Positions 8,723 through 17,593 of a stretch of DNA of 64,000 nt are shown in pieces. The stretch spans positions 1 to 64,000 of the forward strand of contig CALBAX010000136.1 in assembly GCA_937926875.1 (NCBI GenBank), given 5' to 3'. The notes beneath the pieces were generated by a model. The model did not search any database and had not been told where the DNA came from. It saw nothing but the letters and a program-made list of their open reading frames with translations. The stretch is from an uncultured Desulfovibrio sp. (GTDB lineage Bacteria > Desulfobacterota > Desulfovibrionia > Desulfovibrionales > Desulfovibrionaceae). The position numbers and the translations under genes were made by a program. Each line of letters begins with the position of its first letter. Positions within the stretch are counted from its first letter, which is position 1.

Positions 8723-10201
8723 TCAGCGCTGGATGCGCCGCCGTACGGCCTCGGCATCCAGCCTGTGCAGATGGTGCACCCGCGTCAAATAACACAGGGC
8801 CCCGAAGCCCAGGGCCGCGATGTAGGCGATCCAGAAACCCGCGGCGCCCAGAGCCGGGACCAGCAGGTCGGTACGGGCCAGCGTGAAGCCCAGGGGCAGG
8901 CCGATGACCCAGTAGGAGGCGAAGCAGACCAGGGAGATGGTCCGGGTATCGTTGTAGGCACGCAGGATGCCGATGCTGATGGTCTGCAAGGCATCCACCA
9001 GCTGGTAGCAGGCCCCGAACAGCAGCAGGCTCATGGCCAGGGCCGTCACGGCGGGATCGTCGTTGTAGATGGATACGATCTGTTCGCGGAACAGGGCCGT
9101 ACAGGCCGCGATGGCCAGCGAGGAGACGGCGCCCATGCACAGGGCCGTGCGGGCCGAAAGGCGGGCCCGCCCCAAGCGCCCGGCCCCCACGCTCTGCCCC
9201 ACCCGGATGGCCGCCGTGATGTTCAGCGACAGGGGCAGCATGAAGACAAGCCCGGCGAAGTTCATGGCGATCTGATGCCCGGCCACCACCACCTTGCCCA
9301 GCGGCGCCAGCAGCAGCGCCGAAAGCGCGAACAGCGAGACTTCGAAGAACACGGCCAGCGCGCCGGGCAGCCCGATGCGCAGGATGCGCCAGATCAGCGG
9401 AAGGTCGAAACGGCAGGGTTCCGGTTCGGGAGTGTAGGGGGCGGCCAGGGGACTGGCATCGTCCCGGGCGCGGGCCTCACAGCCGCAGGCCCGGGCCGTA
9501 CGCGGCAGCAGCAGGGGCAGGAACAGGGGATGCAGGTCCCGGTACTGGGCATCCCGGCGCACGTAGTAGATCATGCAGACGGCCATGAACCAGTAACACA
9601 GGGCCGTGGCCACGCCGCATCCCACGGCCCCCAGCTGGGGCAGGCCCAGCTTGCCGTAGATGAGCACATAATTGCAGGGCACGTTGAGCGCCAGGCCCAG
9701 GATGCCGATGATCATGGCCGGGCGTGTGCGGGCGTAGCCTTCCAGGAAACTGCGCACATTGACGAACAGCATGAAGCCCGGCAGGCCCCAGAGCATGGCG
9801 CGCAGGTAGCCGCCGCCCAGGCGGGAGAGTTCCTCGTCCAGCCCGAAGGACTGCAGATGCCAGGAGATGACGTAAAAGACGGTCATCAGGATGGCGCTGA
9901 TGACCAGCGTGAGCCAGATGCCCTGCCGCAACAGATGCGGAGTGCGCGAGCGCTGCCCGCCCCCCACCAGATGGGCGCTCATGGCCGGCAGGGAAAGCAG
10001 GCAGCCGATGCCCAGCAGGGAAAGGGGATTCCAGATGGAACCGGCCACAGCCACGGCGGCCATGTCCGCCGTGCTGGACTGACCGGTCATGGCCGTGTCC
10101 ACGAAGTTCATGCCCATCTGCGACATCTGGGCCACAAATACAGGAAGGCCCAGAGCAACAAAGCGCCGGGCCTCGGACAACGAAAAGAACCGGTTCTGCA
10201 T
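8723..10201 (-). CDS. MATE family efflux transporter (first of two tandem copies)
   Basis: A 492-residue integral membrane protein with about 12 transmembrane helices in two MatE halves. It begins SLSEARRFVALGLPVFVAQ and has the family motif region PLSLNITAAIRVGQSVGAG in the second half. MATE proteins export cationic drugs or metabolites in exchange for H+ or Na+; the substrate here cannot be read from sequence. The loop between the halves carries a Cys-containing insert (about residues 240-270) that is shorter in the neighbouring copy. It is a paralogue of the gene at 10566 and shares a long, almost identical DNA block with it. It lies upstream of the TetR gene on the same strand. Confidence 0.93.
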   Translation of the reverse strand: MQNRFFSLSEARRFVALGLPVFVAQMSQMGMNFVDTAMTGQSSTADMAAVAVAGSIWNPLSLLGIGCLLSLPAMSAHLVGGGQRSRTPHLLRQGIWLTLVISAILMTVFYVISWHLQSFGLDEELSRLGGGYLRAMLWGLPGFMLFVNVRSFLEGYARTRPAMIIGILGLALNVPCNYVLIYGKLGLPQLGAVGCGVATALCYWFMAVCMIYYVRRDAQYRDLHPLFLPLLLPRTARACGCEARARDDASPLAAPYTPEPEPCRFDLPLIWRILRIGLPGALAVFFEVSLFALSALLLAPLGKVVVAGHQIAMNFAGLVFMLPLSLNITAAIRVGQSVGAGRLGRARLSARTALCMGAVSSLAIAACTALFREQIVSIYNDDPAVTALAMSLLLFGACYQLVDALQTISIGILRAYNDTRTISLVCFASYWVIGLPLGFTLARTDLLVPALGAAGFWIAYIAALGFGALCYLTRVHHLHRLDAEAVRRRIQR

Positions 10202-10565
10202 GATCTCCCATCCGCAGCCGGAAATATCCGGTTACAAGACAAGCCCTTATGCCGGGCCGGAGGCAGGCGGGGCAACCTGCCGGCACAGCCGTGGCAGGGT
10301 ACGGTCCGCGCTCCTCCTATACCTGCTCCCCCCCTGAATGACAAGCCCGCGCCATATCGGGGAAACACGTTCCCGGACAGGTGGACGCTCCTTCTCCGTC
10401 CGTGCGGCCCGCGACGTCTCCGCCGTGCGGGGAAAGAACTTGTCCGTCAGGACGACCGCACCTCTGAAGAAAAAGGCCCTCCGGCCATGCAGGGAAGGGA
10501 GGCTGTCTTGCAACGCCTCACCTCCCCTGCGCGCGATCAGGCAAAGCCGCCATGCCGCTCTTCGG
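10202..10565. other. spacer between the two MATE genes; no gene seen
   Basis: These 364 bp hold no convincing coding frame. Near the start of the downstream MATE gene there is a small palindrome, CCGGAAATATCCGG (about 10218-10231), which would fold in the 5' leader. Nothing else recognisable was found. Confidence 0.5.
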
Positions 10566-11987
10566 TCAGCGGCGGATGCGCTGCCGCACGGCCTCCGCAT
10601 CCAGCCGGTGCAGACGGCCCATGCGCCAACGGTACAGGCTGAAGCTCACCCACAGGGCCAGGCCGTAGCCTATCCAGAAGCCGGTGGCGCCCATGGCGGG
10701 CACCAGCCAGTCCGTACGGGCCAGGGTCCAGCCCGCGCCCAGCCCCACGATCCAGTAGGAGAACAGGCAGACGCCCAGGATGTAACGGGTATCGTTGTAG
10801 GCACGCAGCACACCGATGCTCACCGTCTGCAATGCTTCCGGGATCTGGTTGAAGGCCGCGAAGGCCAGCAGGCCCGCGGCCAGCCTCAGCACGGCGGGGT
10901 CCGAGTTGTAGATCCGGGCGATCTGCGGCCGCAGGTACAGGGTGGCCGTCATGGTCAGCAGGGCCAGGCCCAGCCCCAGGCACAGGGCCGTACGGGCCGA
11001 AAGACGGGCCCTTTCCAGACGGCCGGCGCCCAGGTTCTGCCCCACCCGGATGGCCACGGTGATGTTCAGCGACAGGGGCAGCATGTAGACGATGCTGGAA
11101 AAGTTCATGGCGATCTGGTGCCCGGCCACCACCACCTTGCCCAGCGGTGCCAGCAGCAGGGCCGTGACCGCGAAGAGCGATGCCTCGAAACAGGCCGCCA
11201 GCGCACCGGGCAGGCCGATACGGAAGATGCGCCAGACCAGCGGCCAGTCCACCCGCCGGGCCTCGCCGCCCTCCCCTGCCGTGCGCGGCAGCAGCAGGGG
11301 CAGGAACAGCGGCCCCAGCTTGCGGCAGCGCGCCTCGCGCCGGGCATACAGGGCCAGGGTCAGGCCCATGGACCAGTAGCACAGGGCCGTGGCCACGCCG
11401 CAGCCCACGGCCCCCAGCTGGGGCAGGCCCAGCTTGCCGTAGATGAGCACATAATTGCAGGGCACGTTGAGCGCCAGGCCCAGCAGGCCCACCAGCATGG
11501 CCGGGCGCGTGCGGGCATAGCCTTCCAGGAAGCCGCGCACGTTCACGAACAGCATCATGCCCGGCAGGCCGAAGAGCATGGCCCGCAGATACCCGGCCGC
11601 CAGCGGCGCCAGCTCGGCGTCCAGGCCGAACAGTTCCAGATGGAGAGAGAGGAAGGCGAACACGCCCATCAGCACCAGCGACAGCAGGCCCGAGAGCCAG
11701 AGGCCCTGCCGCAGCAAATGCGGAGTACGCCGCTGCTCGCCGCCGCCCACCAGATGGGCCATCATGGCGGGCAGGGACAAAAGGCAGCCCATGCCCAGCA
11801 GGGAAACAGGCACCCAGATGGAGCCCGAGACGGCCACGGCGGCCATGTCCGCCGTGCTGGCCTGGCCAGTCATGGCCGTGTCCACGAAGTTCATGCCCAT
11901 CTGGGCGATCTGGGTCACCAGCACGGGCAGGCCCAGCGCCAGGAAGCGTCGGGCCTCATTGAGGGAAAGGGATCTGCTCTTGGTCAT
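10566..11987 (-). CDS. MATE family efflux transporter (second tandem copy)
   Basis: A 473-residue, roughly 12-helix transporter paralogous to the gene at 8723. The start is placed at the second of two adjacent ATG codons (11987), where AGGA lies about 5 nt upstream; the frame is open further upstream but runs through the mqnD terminator and has no hydrophobic or conserved content. It starts MTKSRSLSLNEARRFLALGLPVLVTQ. The segment ending GKLGLPQLGAVGCGVATALCYW is identical in both copies. The substrate is unknown. It is the promoter-proximal member of the MATE-MATE-TetR run. Confidence 0.93.
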   Translation of the reverse strand: MTKSRSLSLNEARRFLALGLPVLVTQIAQMGMNFVDTAMTGQASTADMAAVAVSGSIWVPVSLLGMGCLLSLPAMMAHLVGGGEQRRTPHLLRQGLWLSGLLSLVLMGVFAFLSLHLELFGLDAELAPLAAGYLRAMLFGLPGMMLFVNVRGFLEGYARTRPAMLVGLLGLALNVPCNYVLIYGKLGLPQLGAVGCGVATALCYWSMGLTLALYARREARCRKLGPLFLPLLLPRTAGEGGEARRVDWPLVWRIFRIGLPGALAACFEASLFAVTALLLAPLGKVVVAGHQIAMNFSSIVYMLPLSLNITVAIRVGQNLGAGRLERARLSARTALCLGLGLALLTMTATLYLRPQIARIYNSDPAVLRLAAGLLAFAAFNQIPEALQTVSIGVLRAYNDTRYILGVCLFSYWIVGLGAGWTLARTDWLVPAMGATGFWIGYGLALWVSFSLYRWRMGRLHRLDAEAVRQRIRR

Positions 11988-12006
11988 CATGTCCTGTGAT
12001 GGGGGC

Positions 12007-12039
12007 AAAAACAGGGCCGCTCCCTGCGGAACGGCCCTG
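12007..12039 (-). terminator. intrinsic terminator after mqnD
   Basis: On the minus strand CAGGGCCG and CGGCCCTG form an 8-bp GC-rich stem followed directly by TTTTTG. It sits between mqnD and the second MATE gene, so it should separate menaquinone transcription from the transporter genes. Confidence 0.85.
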
Positions 12040-12108
12040 AAAAGGCCCCGGCGGCATGGCCGCACGAGGCCCCCGGATAGGTACTTGCATGGCCTGACGC
12101 GGCCTGTC

Positions 12109-12939
12109 TTACAGAAAGAGCCCCGCTTCGGGCAGGCGCAGGCCCTGCATCTTCGCCGCGGTCTCCACCAGACGGGCGATGGCCTGACGGCCCGTGTCGC
12201 CCAGGTCACGGCTGTAGCCGGTGACGAAGGTCTTGATGTGGGCCGAGGTCACGCTCTCGGCCAGCTCCTGCGCGTGTTCGCGGATAAAGTCCGCCGAGGC
12301 GCGCGGGTTGGCATTGGCATAATCCACACTGGCCGTGATGGCCGCTTCGATGGCGCGGGCCAGCTCCACGGGCACATCGCGCCGCACGGCGATGGCGCCC
12401 AGCGGCAGGGGCGCATGATAGGTGGCCTCCCACCATTGCCCCAGATCCAGCAGCTTCACCAGGCCGCGGTCGGCATAGGTGAAACGGCCCTCGTGGATGA
12501 TGACGCCCATGTCCGCCTCGCCGGCCAGCACCGCGTCCATGACGTCGCTGAAGAGCATCTCTTCGCGCGGGCCCTGGAAGCCGCCGTGCAGGGTCAGCAG
12601 CAGGTTGGCCGTGGTCATGAGGCCCGGCACGGCCACACGGGCCGTCTTCCATTTTTCTTCGGGCAGGTCTTCGCGGGCCACCACCAGCGGGCCGCAGCCC
12701 CAGCCCAGGGCAGCGCCCGAAGCCAGGATGGCATAATCGTCCATGATGTAGGGCATCACGCCCAGCGAAAGCTTGGTCACCGGCAGCTTCTTCTGCCGGG
12801 CAAGGGCGTTGAGTTCCTCCACGTCGGCCATGTGCGGCGTGAAGTGCGCCGGGGACGGCACCAGATGATGCAGCAGGGCATGGAAGATATAGGTATCATT
12901 GGGACAGGGCGAAAGGCCCAGCGTCATGTTCTCCGCCAC
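12109..12939 (-). CDS. mqnD: 1,4-dihydroxy-6-naphthoate synthase MqnD
   Basis: Converts cyclic dehypoxanthinyl futalosine to 1,4-dihydroxy-6-naphthoate in the futalosine menaquinone route. The diagnostic N-terminus LGLSPCPNDTYIFHAL is present, followed by the periplasmic-binding-protein-like fold shared with MqnA, including LSLGVMPYI and DMGVIIHEGRFTY. I place the start at GTG 12939 because AGAGG lies 6 nt upstream; an ATG four codons later (12927) is the alternative, with a poorly spaced GGAG. The protein is 276 residues, normal for the family. It is divergent from mqnE, sharing a roughly 110-bp intergenic promoter region. Confidence 0.94.
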   Translation of the reverse strand: MAENMTLGLSPCPNDTYIFHALLHHLVPSPAHFTPHMADVEELNALARQKKLPVTKLSLGVMPYIMDDYAILASGAALGWGCGPLVVAREDLPEEKWKTARVAVPGLMTTANLLLTLHGGFQGPREEMLFSDVMDAVLAGEADMGVIIHEGRFTYADRGLVKLLDLGQWWEATYHAPLPLGAIAVRRDVPVELARAIEAAITASVDYANANPRASADFIREHAQELAESVTSAHIKTFVTGYSRDLGDTGRQAIARLVETAAKMQGLRLPEAGLFL

Positions 12940-12974
12940 AGGACACCTCTCTTTGTTTGATCCGGCGTAACAGT

Positions 12975-13004
12975 TTGACAGGCAGCGAGACTGGAACATA
13001 TACT
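12975..13004 (+). promoter_or_regulatory. sigma70-type promoter for mqnE-mqnC
   Basis: A perfect TTGACA (12975-12980), an 18-bp spacer and TATACT (12999-13004, 5 of 6 consensus). The predicted transcript start near 13011 leaves a roughly 40-nt leader before the mqnE ATG. Confidence 0.7.
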
Positions 13005-13049
13005 GCGCTGTTCCGGCCTTCGGCCAACCATCATCTGAGGATAACCATT

Positions 13050-14183
13050 ATGCTGGATGCTTCCTATTACGCAAGCCTCGGGCTTGCCGACGTTCTGGAC
13101 AAGGTCCTTGCCGGCCAGCGCCTGAGCGCCGAAGACGGCATGGCGCTTTTCGCCTGCCCCGACATCACCGCCGTGGGCGCCCTGGCCCACCACGCGCGTT
13201 GCCGCATGCACGGGGACAAGACCTCGTATGTGGTCAACCGCCAAATAAATTATACCAATGTCTGCGTCAACGGCTGCGTGTTCTGCGCGTTCCGCCGCGA
13301 CCGCGAAGAAGACCAGGGGGCCTTCTGCCTGAGCACCGAAGAAGTGCTGGAGCGTCTGCGCGCCGCTGACGCCACGCCCCTGCATCTGGACGAGCTGCAC
13401 ATCGTGGGCGGCTGCCACCCCACCCGTCCTTTCCAGTGGTTCCTGGACACCCTGCGCGCCGCGCGCGAACTCAATCCCGCCCTGCTCATCAAGGCCTTCA
13501 CCCCGGTGGAGATCGCCCACTTCGCCAAGATGGAAGGCTGTTCCACCCTCGAAGTGCTGCAACGCCTCAAGGAAGCCGGCCTGGTCATGATGCCCGGCGG
13601 CGGCGCCGAGATCTTCGACGAGGGCCTGCGTGCCCAGATCTGCCCCCACAAGGCCGGTTCCGCCGAGTGGCTGCGCATCTCCGGCGAGGCCCACAGCCTG
13701 GGCATCAAGACCAACTGCACCATGCTCTACGGCCATCTGGAGACCCACGCCATGCGCGTGGACCACCTCTGCCGCCTGCGCGAGCAGCAGGACAAGAGCG
13801 GCGGGTTCACCTGCTTCATCCCCCTGCCCTTCCTGACCGAGAACAGCAAGCTCAAGCTGCCGGAAGAAAAGCTCGGGCCCGTGCGCGGTCTCGACCAGCT
13901 GCGCACCGTGGCCGTCTCGCGCCTGATGCTGGACAACATCCCCCACATCAAGGCATACTGGATCATGATGGGTACCAAGCTGGCGCAGACGGCCCTCTGG
14001 TACGGCGCCGACGACCTGGACGGCACCGTGGTGGAAGAGCACATCGGCCATATGGCCGGTGCCGGTTCCGCCCAGGGCCTGACCCTCAGGGAACTGGAAT
14101 TCATGATCCGTGAAGCGGGCTTCACGCCCGTGCGGCGCAACGCCATCTTCCATACCGTCCAGACCGAGGAGGCCCGCGCATGA
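13050..14183 (+). CDS. mqnE: aminofutalosine synthase MqnE (radical SAM)
   Basis: Joins the enolpyruvyl product of MqnA to the adenosyl part of SAM, giving aminofutalosine. The 377-residue protein has the radical SAM site Cys72-x3-Cys76-x2-Cys79 (CVNGCVFC) and MqnE hallmarks: HIVGGCHP, KAFTPVEIAHFA, PGGGAEIFDE and MLYGHLET. HIVGG rather than ILLQGG distinguishes it from MqnC. The ATG at 13050 has TGAGG about 9 nt upstream; the longer frame would begin in the promoter. Its stop overlaps the mqnC start by 4 nt (ATGA), so the two radical SAM enzymes are translationally coupled. Confidence 0.95.
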   Translation: MLDASYYASLGLADVLDKVLAGQRLSAEDGMALFACPDITAVGALAHHARCRMHGDKTSYVVNRQINYTNVCVNGCVFCAFRRDREEDQGAFCLSTEEVLERLRAADATPLHLDELHIVGGCHPTRPFQWFLDTLRAARELNPALLIKAFTPVEIAHFAKMEGCSTLEVLQRLKEAGLVMMPGGGAEIFDEGLRAQICPHKAGSAEWLRISGEAHSLGIKTNCTMLYGHLETHAMRVDHLCRLREQQDKSGGFTCFIPLPFLTENSKLKLPEEKLGPVRGLDQLRTVAVSRLMLDNIPHIKAYWIMMGTKLAQTALWYGADDLDGTVVEEHIGHMAGAGSAQGLTLRELEFMIREAGFTPVRRNAIFHTVQTEEARA

Positions 14184-15307
14184 GCGACCAGCAGTTCCGT
14201 CCGGCGCACAGCGCCTTTGACGAAAGCCCCGAAGTGAAGGAGGCCGCGGCCCTTTCCCTGGCCGGGAAGCGCCTGGACCGCGCCGCCGCCGAAGCCCTGT
14301 ATTACGGCGCCTCCCTGCATACGCTGGCCCATCTGGCCCACGCCATGCGCCTGCGCCTGCACCCCGAGCCCATCGTCACCTATGTGGGCGACCGCAACAT
14401 CAACTATTCCAACGTCTGCGTCTGCGCCTGCCGCTTCTGCGCCTTCTTCCGCGCGCCCGAATCCGGCGAGGGCTACGTCATCACCCGCGAGGAGATGGCC
14501 CAGAAGATCGACGAGACCCTGCGCCTGGGCGGCACCCAGATCCTGCTGCAGGGCGGGCACCACCCCGACCTGCCCCTGGAATGGTACGAAGACCTGCTGC
14601 GCTGGATGCGTGCCACCTGGCCCAGCCTGCACATCCATGCCTTCTCCCCGCCGGAGATCTTCTTCTGGTCGCGGAAGTTCGGCCTGAGCGTGGACGAGGT
14701 CATCTCCCGCCTCAAGGCCGCCGGTCTGGACTCCATCCCCGGCGGCGGCGCAGAGATCCTCCAGAACGACGTCCGCGCCCAGGTCTCACCCAACAAGTGC
14801 AGCGCCGACCAGTGGCTCTACGTCATGGAACGCGCCCACAACCTGGGCATGCGCACCACCGCCACCATGATGTTCGGCCATGAGGAAGAGCCCCGCCACC
14901 GCCTGGATCACCTTTTCGCCGTGCGCGAGGTGCAGGACAGGACCCACGGCTTCACCGCTTTCATCCCCTGGACCTTCCAGCCGGCCCATACCCGCATCAA
15001 CGTGACGGCCCCCCTGCCCGCGCCCGCCTATCTGCGCCTGCTGGCCGTGTCGCGTCTCGTGCTGGACAATATCGCCAACATCCAGTCCTCCTGGGTGACC
15101 ATGGGCCCCGAAGTGGCCCAGCTGGCCCTTTTCTACGGCGCCAACGACTTCGGCTCGCTCATGATCGAGGAAAACGTGGTGGCCGCCGCCGGTGTGTCCT
15201 ACCACCTGAGCCGTCACGAGATCCACAAGATCATTCGTGCCGCCGGCTTCACCCCCGTGCAGCGCACCATGAACTACACCCCTGTGGATCCGCAGCCCGA
15301 AGACTAG
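14180..15307 (+). CDS. mqnC: cyclic dehypoxanthinyl futalosine synthase MqnC (radical SAM)
   Basis: Cyclises dehypoxanthine futalosine, the step before MqnD. The 375-residue protein has the iron-sulfur motif Cys80-x3-Cys84-x2-Cys87 (CVCACRFC) preceded by DRNINYSNV, and the MqnC signature GGTQILLQGGHHPDLPLEWY. PGGGAEIL and MMFGHEEEPRHRLDHL follow as expected. It overlaps mqnE by ATGA. A GC-rich palindromic element and a terminator follow. Confidence 0.96.
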   Translation: MSDQQFRPAHSAFDESPEVKEAAALSLAGKRLDRAAAEALYYGASLHTLAHLAHAMRLRLHPEPIVTYVGDRNINYSNVCVCACRFCAFFRAPESGEGYVITREEMAQKIDETLRLGGTQILLQGGHHPDLPLEWYEDLLRWMRATWPSLHIHAFSPPEIFFWSRKFGLSVDEVISRLKAAGLDSIPGGGAEILQNDVRAQVSPNKCSADQWLYVMERAHNLGMRTTATMMFGHEEEPRHRLDHLFAVREVQDRTHGFTAFIPWTFQPAHTRINVTAPLPAPAYLRLLAVSRLVLDNIANIQSSWVTMGPEVAQLALFYGANDFGSLMIEENVVAAAGVSYHLSRHEIHKIIRAAGFTPVQRTMNYTPVDPQPED

Positions 15308-15326
15308 CTGACCATGAAGGGATGAT

Positions 15327-15405
15327 GCGAGGGGGAGGCCCCCCTTTTGTGAACAAAAGGTGCGGCCTCCCCCTCGCGCTCCCCCTCCACGCCAAAAAAC
15401 TTTGG
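15327..15405 (+). repeat. GC-rich nested palindrome, 3'-end repeat family copy 1
   Basis: Perfect 14-bp outer arms (15327-15340 GCGAGGGGGAGGCC and 15364-15377) enclose perfect 8-bp inner arms CCTTTTGT/ACAAAAGG with a GA loop. A pyrimidine-rich stretch and CCAAAAAACTTTGG (15392-15405) follow. The same architecture recurs after lon and, less perfectly, after darP, selD and ftsY. Confidence 0.75.
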
Positions 15406-15564
15406 TCGGGCCTGTCCTTTATACAGCACAGGCTCAGGCATCGTGTGCCGGTGTGGAAAGCGGAAAAAAGCCGGCATGTCCTGCCAGCCCACCGGCGCGA
15501 TGGGCATATGCGTATGTCCGTAAGTGGTGAGCGCCGGGAGATCCCCGCAGACAAAAAGATATAG

Positions 15565-15603
15565 AAAAGCGGACATGGCCGTGATGGTCATGTCCGCTTT
15601 TTT
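15565..15603. terminator. probable bidirectional intrinsic terminator
   Basis: AAAAGCGGACATG and CATGTCCGCTTTTTT form a 13-bp stem with an A run on the left and a T run on the right, so it can act in both directions. It lies between mqnC (plus) and katA (minus), which converge. Confidence 0.8.
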
Positions 15604-15918
15604 GATGGCAGCATTTCGTCAGCGGAAGGGCTGCCGCAGTCCGGCGGGCCTTCCTCGCCTGCAACGACGAAGCGCTGCCGGGGGCACTGGGAAGGACTCC
15701 TTTCCCGGGCCGGCTGAAAGGGCATATGCCGCTTTCAGCCGGGACCCATCCTTGCATGAGCTGTTTCCGGAAAAGAAGGACAGGGGGCCATAGGCCGCCG
15801 GAATCTAGCGGTTATCAGCCCTCGGGTCGCACCTTTCACGACGGGGAGGAGGATCCGTCGTTACACAGGAGGGTCCGGCACCGGCAGCAGGGGCAATGGC
15901 CCCTCTCCCACAGTTTTT

Positions 15919-17376
15919 TTAGATCTCGCTTTCCGGGATACCGCAGGCCCGGGCCACGCCCGCACCATAGGCGGGATCGGCCTTGGCGCAATGGCGGATA
16001 TGGCGCAGCTTGATCTCGCGGGGCGCATCGCCCAAGGCGCGGGCCGTATTGCCGAACAGCTCTTCCTGCTGTTCCGGCGTCATCACGCGGAACAGCTTGC
16101 CGGGCTGCTCGAAGTAGTCGGCATCATCGCAGGGATAATCCCAGCGGTCCGCGTCGCCGCTGATCTTCAGGGGCGGCTCGCTGAAGTCGGGCTGTTCCTG
16201 CCAGGCACCCGTGCTGTTGGGCTCATAGCTGGTATGGCCGCCGTAGTTGCCGTCAACCCGCATGGCGCCGTCCCGATGGAAGCTGTGATAGGGACAGCGG
16301 GGACGGTTCACCGGGATCATGTTGTGGTTGACCCCCAGACGGTAGCGCTGGGCATCACCGTAAGAGAACAGACGGCCCTGCAGCATCTTGTCGGGCGAGA
16401 CGCCGATGCCGGGCACCAGATTGGCGGGATTGAAGGCCGCCTGCTCCACCTCGGCAAAGTAGTTCTCGGGGTTGCGGTTCAGTTCCAGCACGCCCACTTC
16501 GATGAGGGGATAATCTTTGTGATACCAGACCTTGGTCAGGTCGAAGGGATGATAGGGCAGCTTTTCGGCGTCTTCCTCGGGCATGATCTGGAAATACAGG
16601 GTCCAGCGGGGGAAGTCGCCCTTTTCGATATGTTCGTACAGGTCGCGCTGGTGGCTGTCCCGGTCACGTCCGATGAGTTCCTGCGCCTCGGCATCGGTGA
16701 GGTTCTTGATGCCCTGCTGGGTCTTGAAATGGAACTTGACCCAGAAGCGCTTGTTCTCCGCATTGATGAGGCTGTAAGTGTGGCTGCCAAAACCGTGCAT
16801 GTGCCGGTACGAAGCCGGTATGCCGCGATCGCTCATGACCACGGTGATCTGGTGCAGGGCTTCGGGCAGCAGGGTCCAGAAGTCCCAGTTGTCCGTGGCA
16901 CTGTGCATGTTGGTGCGCGGGTTGCGTTTGACCACATGGTTCAGGTCAGGGAACTTGAGCGGGTCACGCAGGAAAAAGACCGGCGTGTTGTTGCCCACCA
17001 TGTCCCAGTTGCCCTGATCCGTGTAGAATTTGACGGCAAAGCCGCGGATGTCGCGCTCCGCGTCCGCCGCGCCGCGCTCGCCGGCCACGGTGGAGAAGCG
17101 GACGAAGACTTCGGTCTGTTTGCCGACCTCGGCAAAAAGCGAGGCCTTGGTATACCGGGTGACGTCATGCGTCACCGTGAACGTCCCGTAAGCACCGGAG
17201 CCCTTGGCGTGCATGCGCCGCTCCGGGATGACCTCACGGTCGAAATGGGCCAGTTTTTCCTGGAACCAGACATCCTGCATCAGCATGGGGCCGCGCGGAC
17301 CGGCAGTCAGAGCATGATTGTTATTGGCTACCGGCGCACCGGCACTGGTGGTCAGGCGGTCGTTTTTATCAGTCAT
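15919..17376 (-). CDS. katA: monofunctional heme catalase KatA (clade 3 type)
   Basis: Decomposes hydrogen peroxide to water and oxygen. The 485-residue length fits small-subunit, NADPH-binding clade 3 catalases. The distal catalytic residues are visible as His56 (ERRMHAKGSGAYG) and Asn129 (VGNNTPVFF), and the proximal heme ligand as Tyr339 (RLFSYGDAQRYRLG). The ATG at 17376 is chosen because GGGAGA lies 7 nt upstream; the extension contains AT-rich promoter sequence. No signal peptide, so it is cytoplasmic. A Fur/PerR-like palindrome about 100 bp upstream suggests peroxide- or metal-responsive control. Confidence 0.97.
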   Translation of the reverse strand: MTDKNDRLTTSAGAPVANNNHALTAGPRGPMLMQDVWFQEKLAHFDREVIPERRMHAKGSGAYGTFTVTHDVTRYTKASLFAEVGKQTEVFVRFSTVAGERGAADAERDIRGFAVKFYTDQGNWDMVGNNTPVFFLRDPLKFPDLNHVVKRNPRTNMHSATDNWDFWTLLPEALHQITVVMSDRGIPASYRHMHGFGSHTYSLINAENKRFWVKFHFKTQQGIKNLTDAEAQELIGRDRDSHQRDLYEHIEKGDFPRWTLYFQIMPEEDAEKLPYHPFDLTKVWYHKDYPLIEVGVLELNRNPENYFAEVEQAAFNPANLVPGIGVSPDKMLQGRLFSYGDAQRYRLGVNHNMIPVNRPRCPYHSFHRDGAMRVDGNYGGHTSYEPNSTGAWQEQPDFSEPPLKISGDADRWDYPCDDADYFEQPGKLFRVMTPEQQEELFGNTARALGDAPREIKLRHIRHCAKADPAYGAGVARACGIPESEI

Positions 17377-17472
17377 GTGCTTTCTCCCTGGTTTGCGCAC
17401 CGGGTTGGTGCAGTGACAGCCTCCCCCCAGGAGGTATCGCAAGGAAAAAATGCCATGACGGGCAACTTTTGT

Positions 17473-17493
17473 AAATAGCAATAATTACTATTT
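17473..17493. promoter_or_regulatory. candidate PerR/Fur-type operator upstream of katA
   Basis: A 21-bp AT-rich dyad with arms AAATAG (17473-17478) and CTATTT (17488-17493) around CAATAATTA; the symmetric half sites AATxATT sit at its centre. This matches the size and 7-1-7 geometry of Fur-family boxes. It lies 97 bp upstream of the katA start in the AT-rich promoter segment. Which family member binds it cannot be told from the window. Confidence 0.45.
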
Positions 17494-17593
17494 AGATATT
17501 TTTCTCATTTTCCGCCCAATCCGCGCAGACAGCGGCTATCCGCCATGCCAGGTGCCTGCCATCCCATCTGGGCCATCGCTCCCGTGCGCAGCC

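Larger units (their letters stand above)
15308..15918. other. 610-bp intergenic region between mqnC and katA
   Basis: No coding frame with a plausible start and codon use was found. The region holds a GC-rich nested palindrome just after mqnC (15327-15405) and a T-tailed hairpin at 15565-15603. The remaining 300 bp up to katA contain only short inverted repeats, for example AGGGGC/GCCCCT near 15890-15906, with no T tract. Confidence 0.5.
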
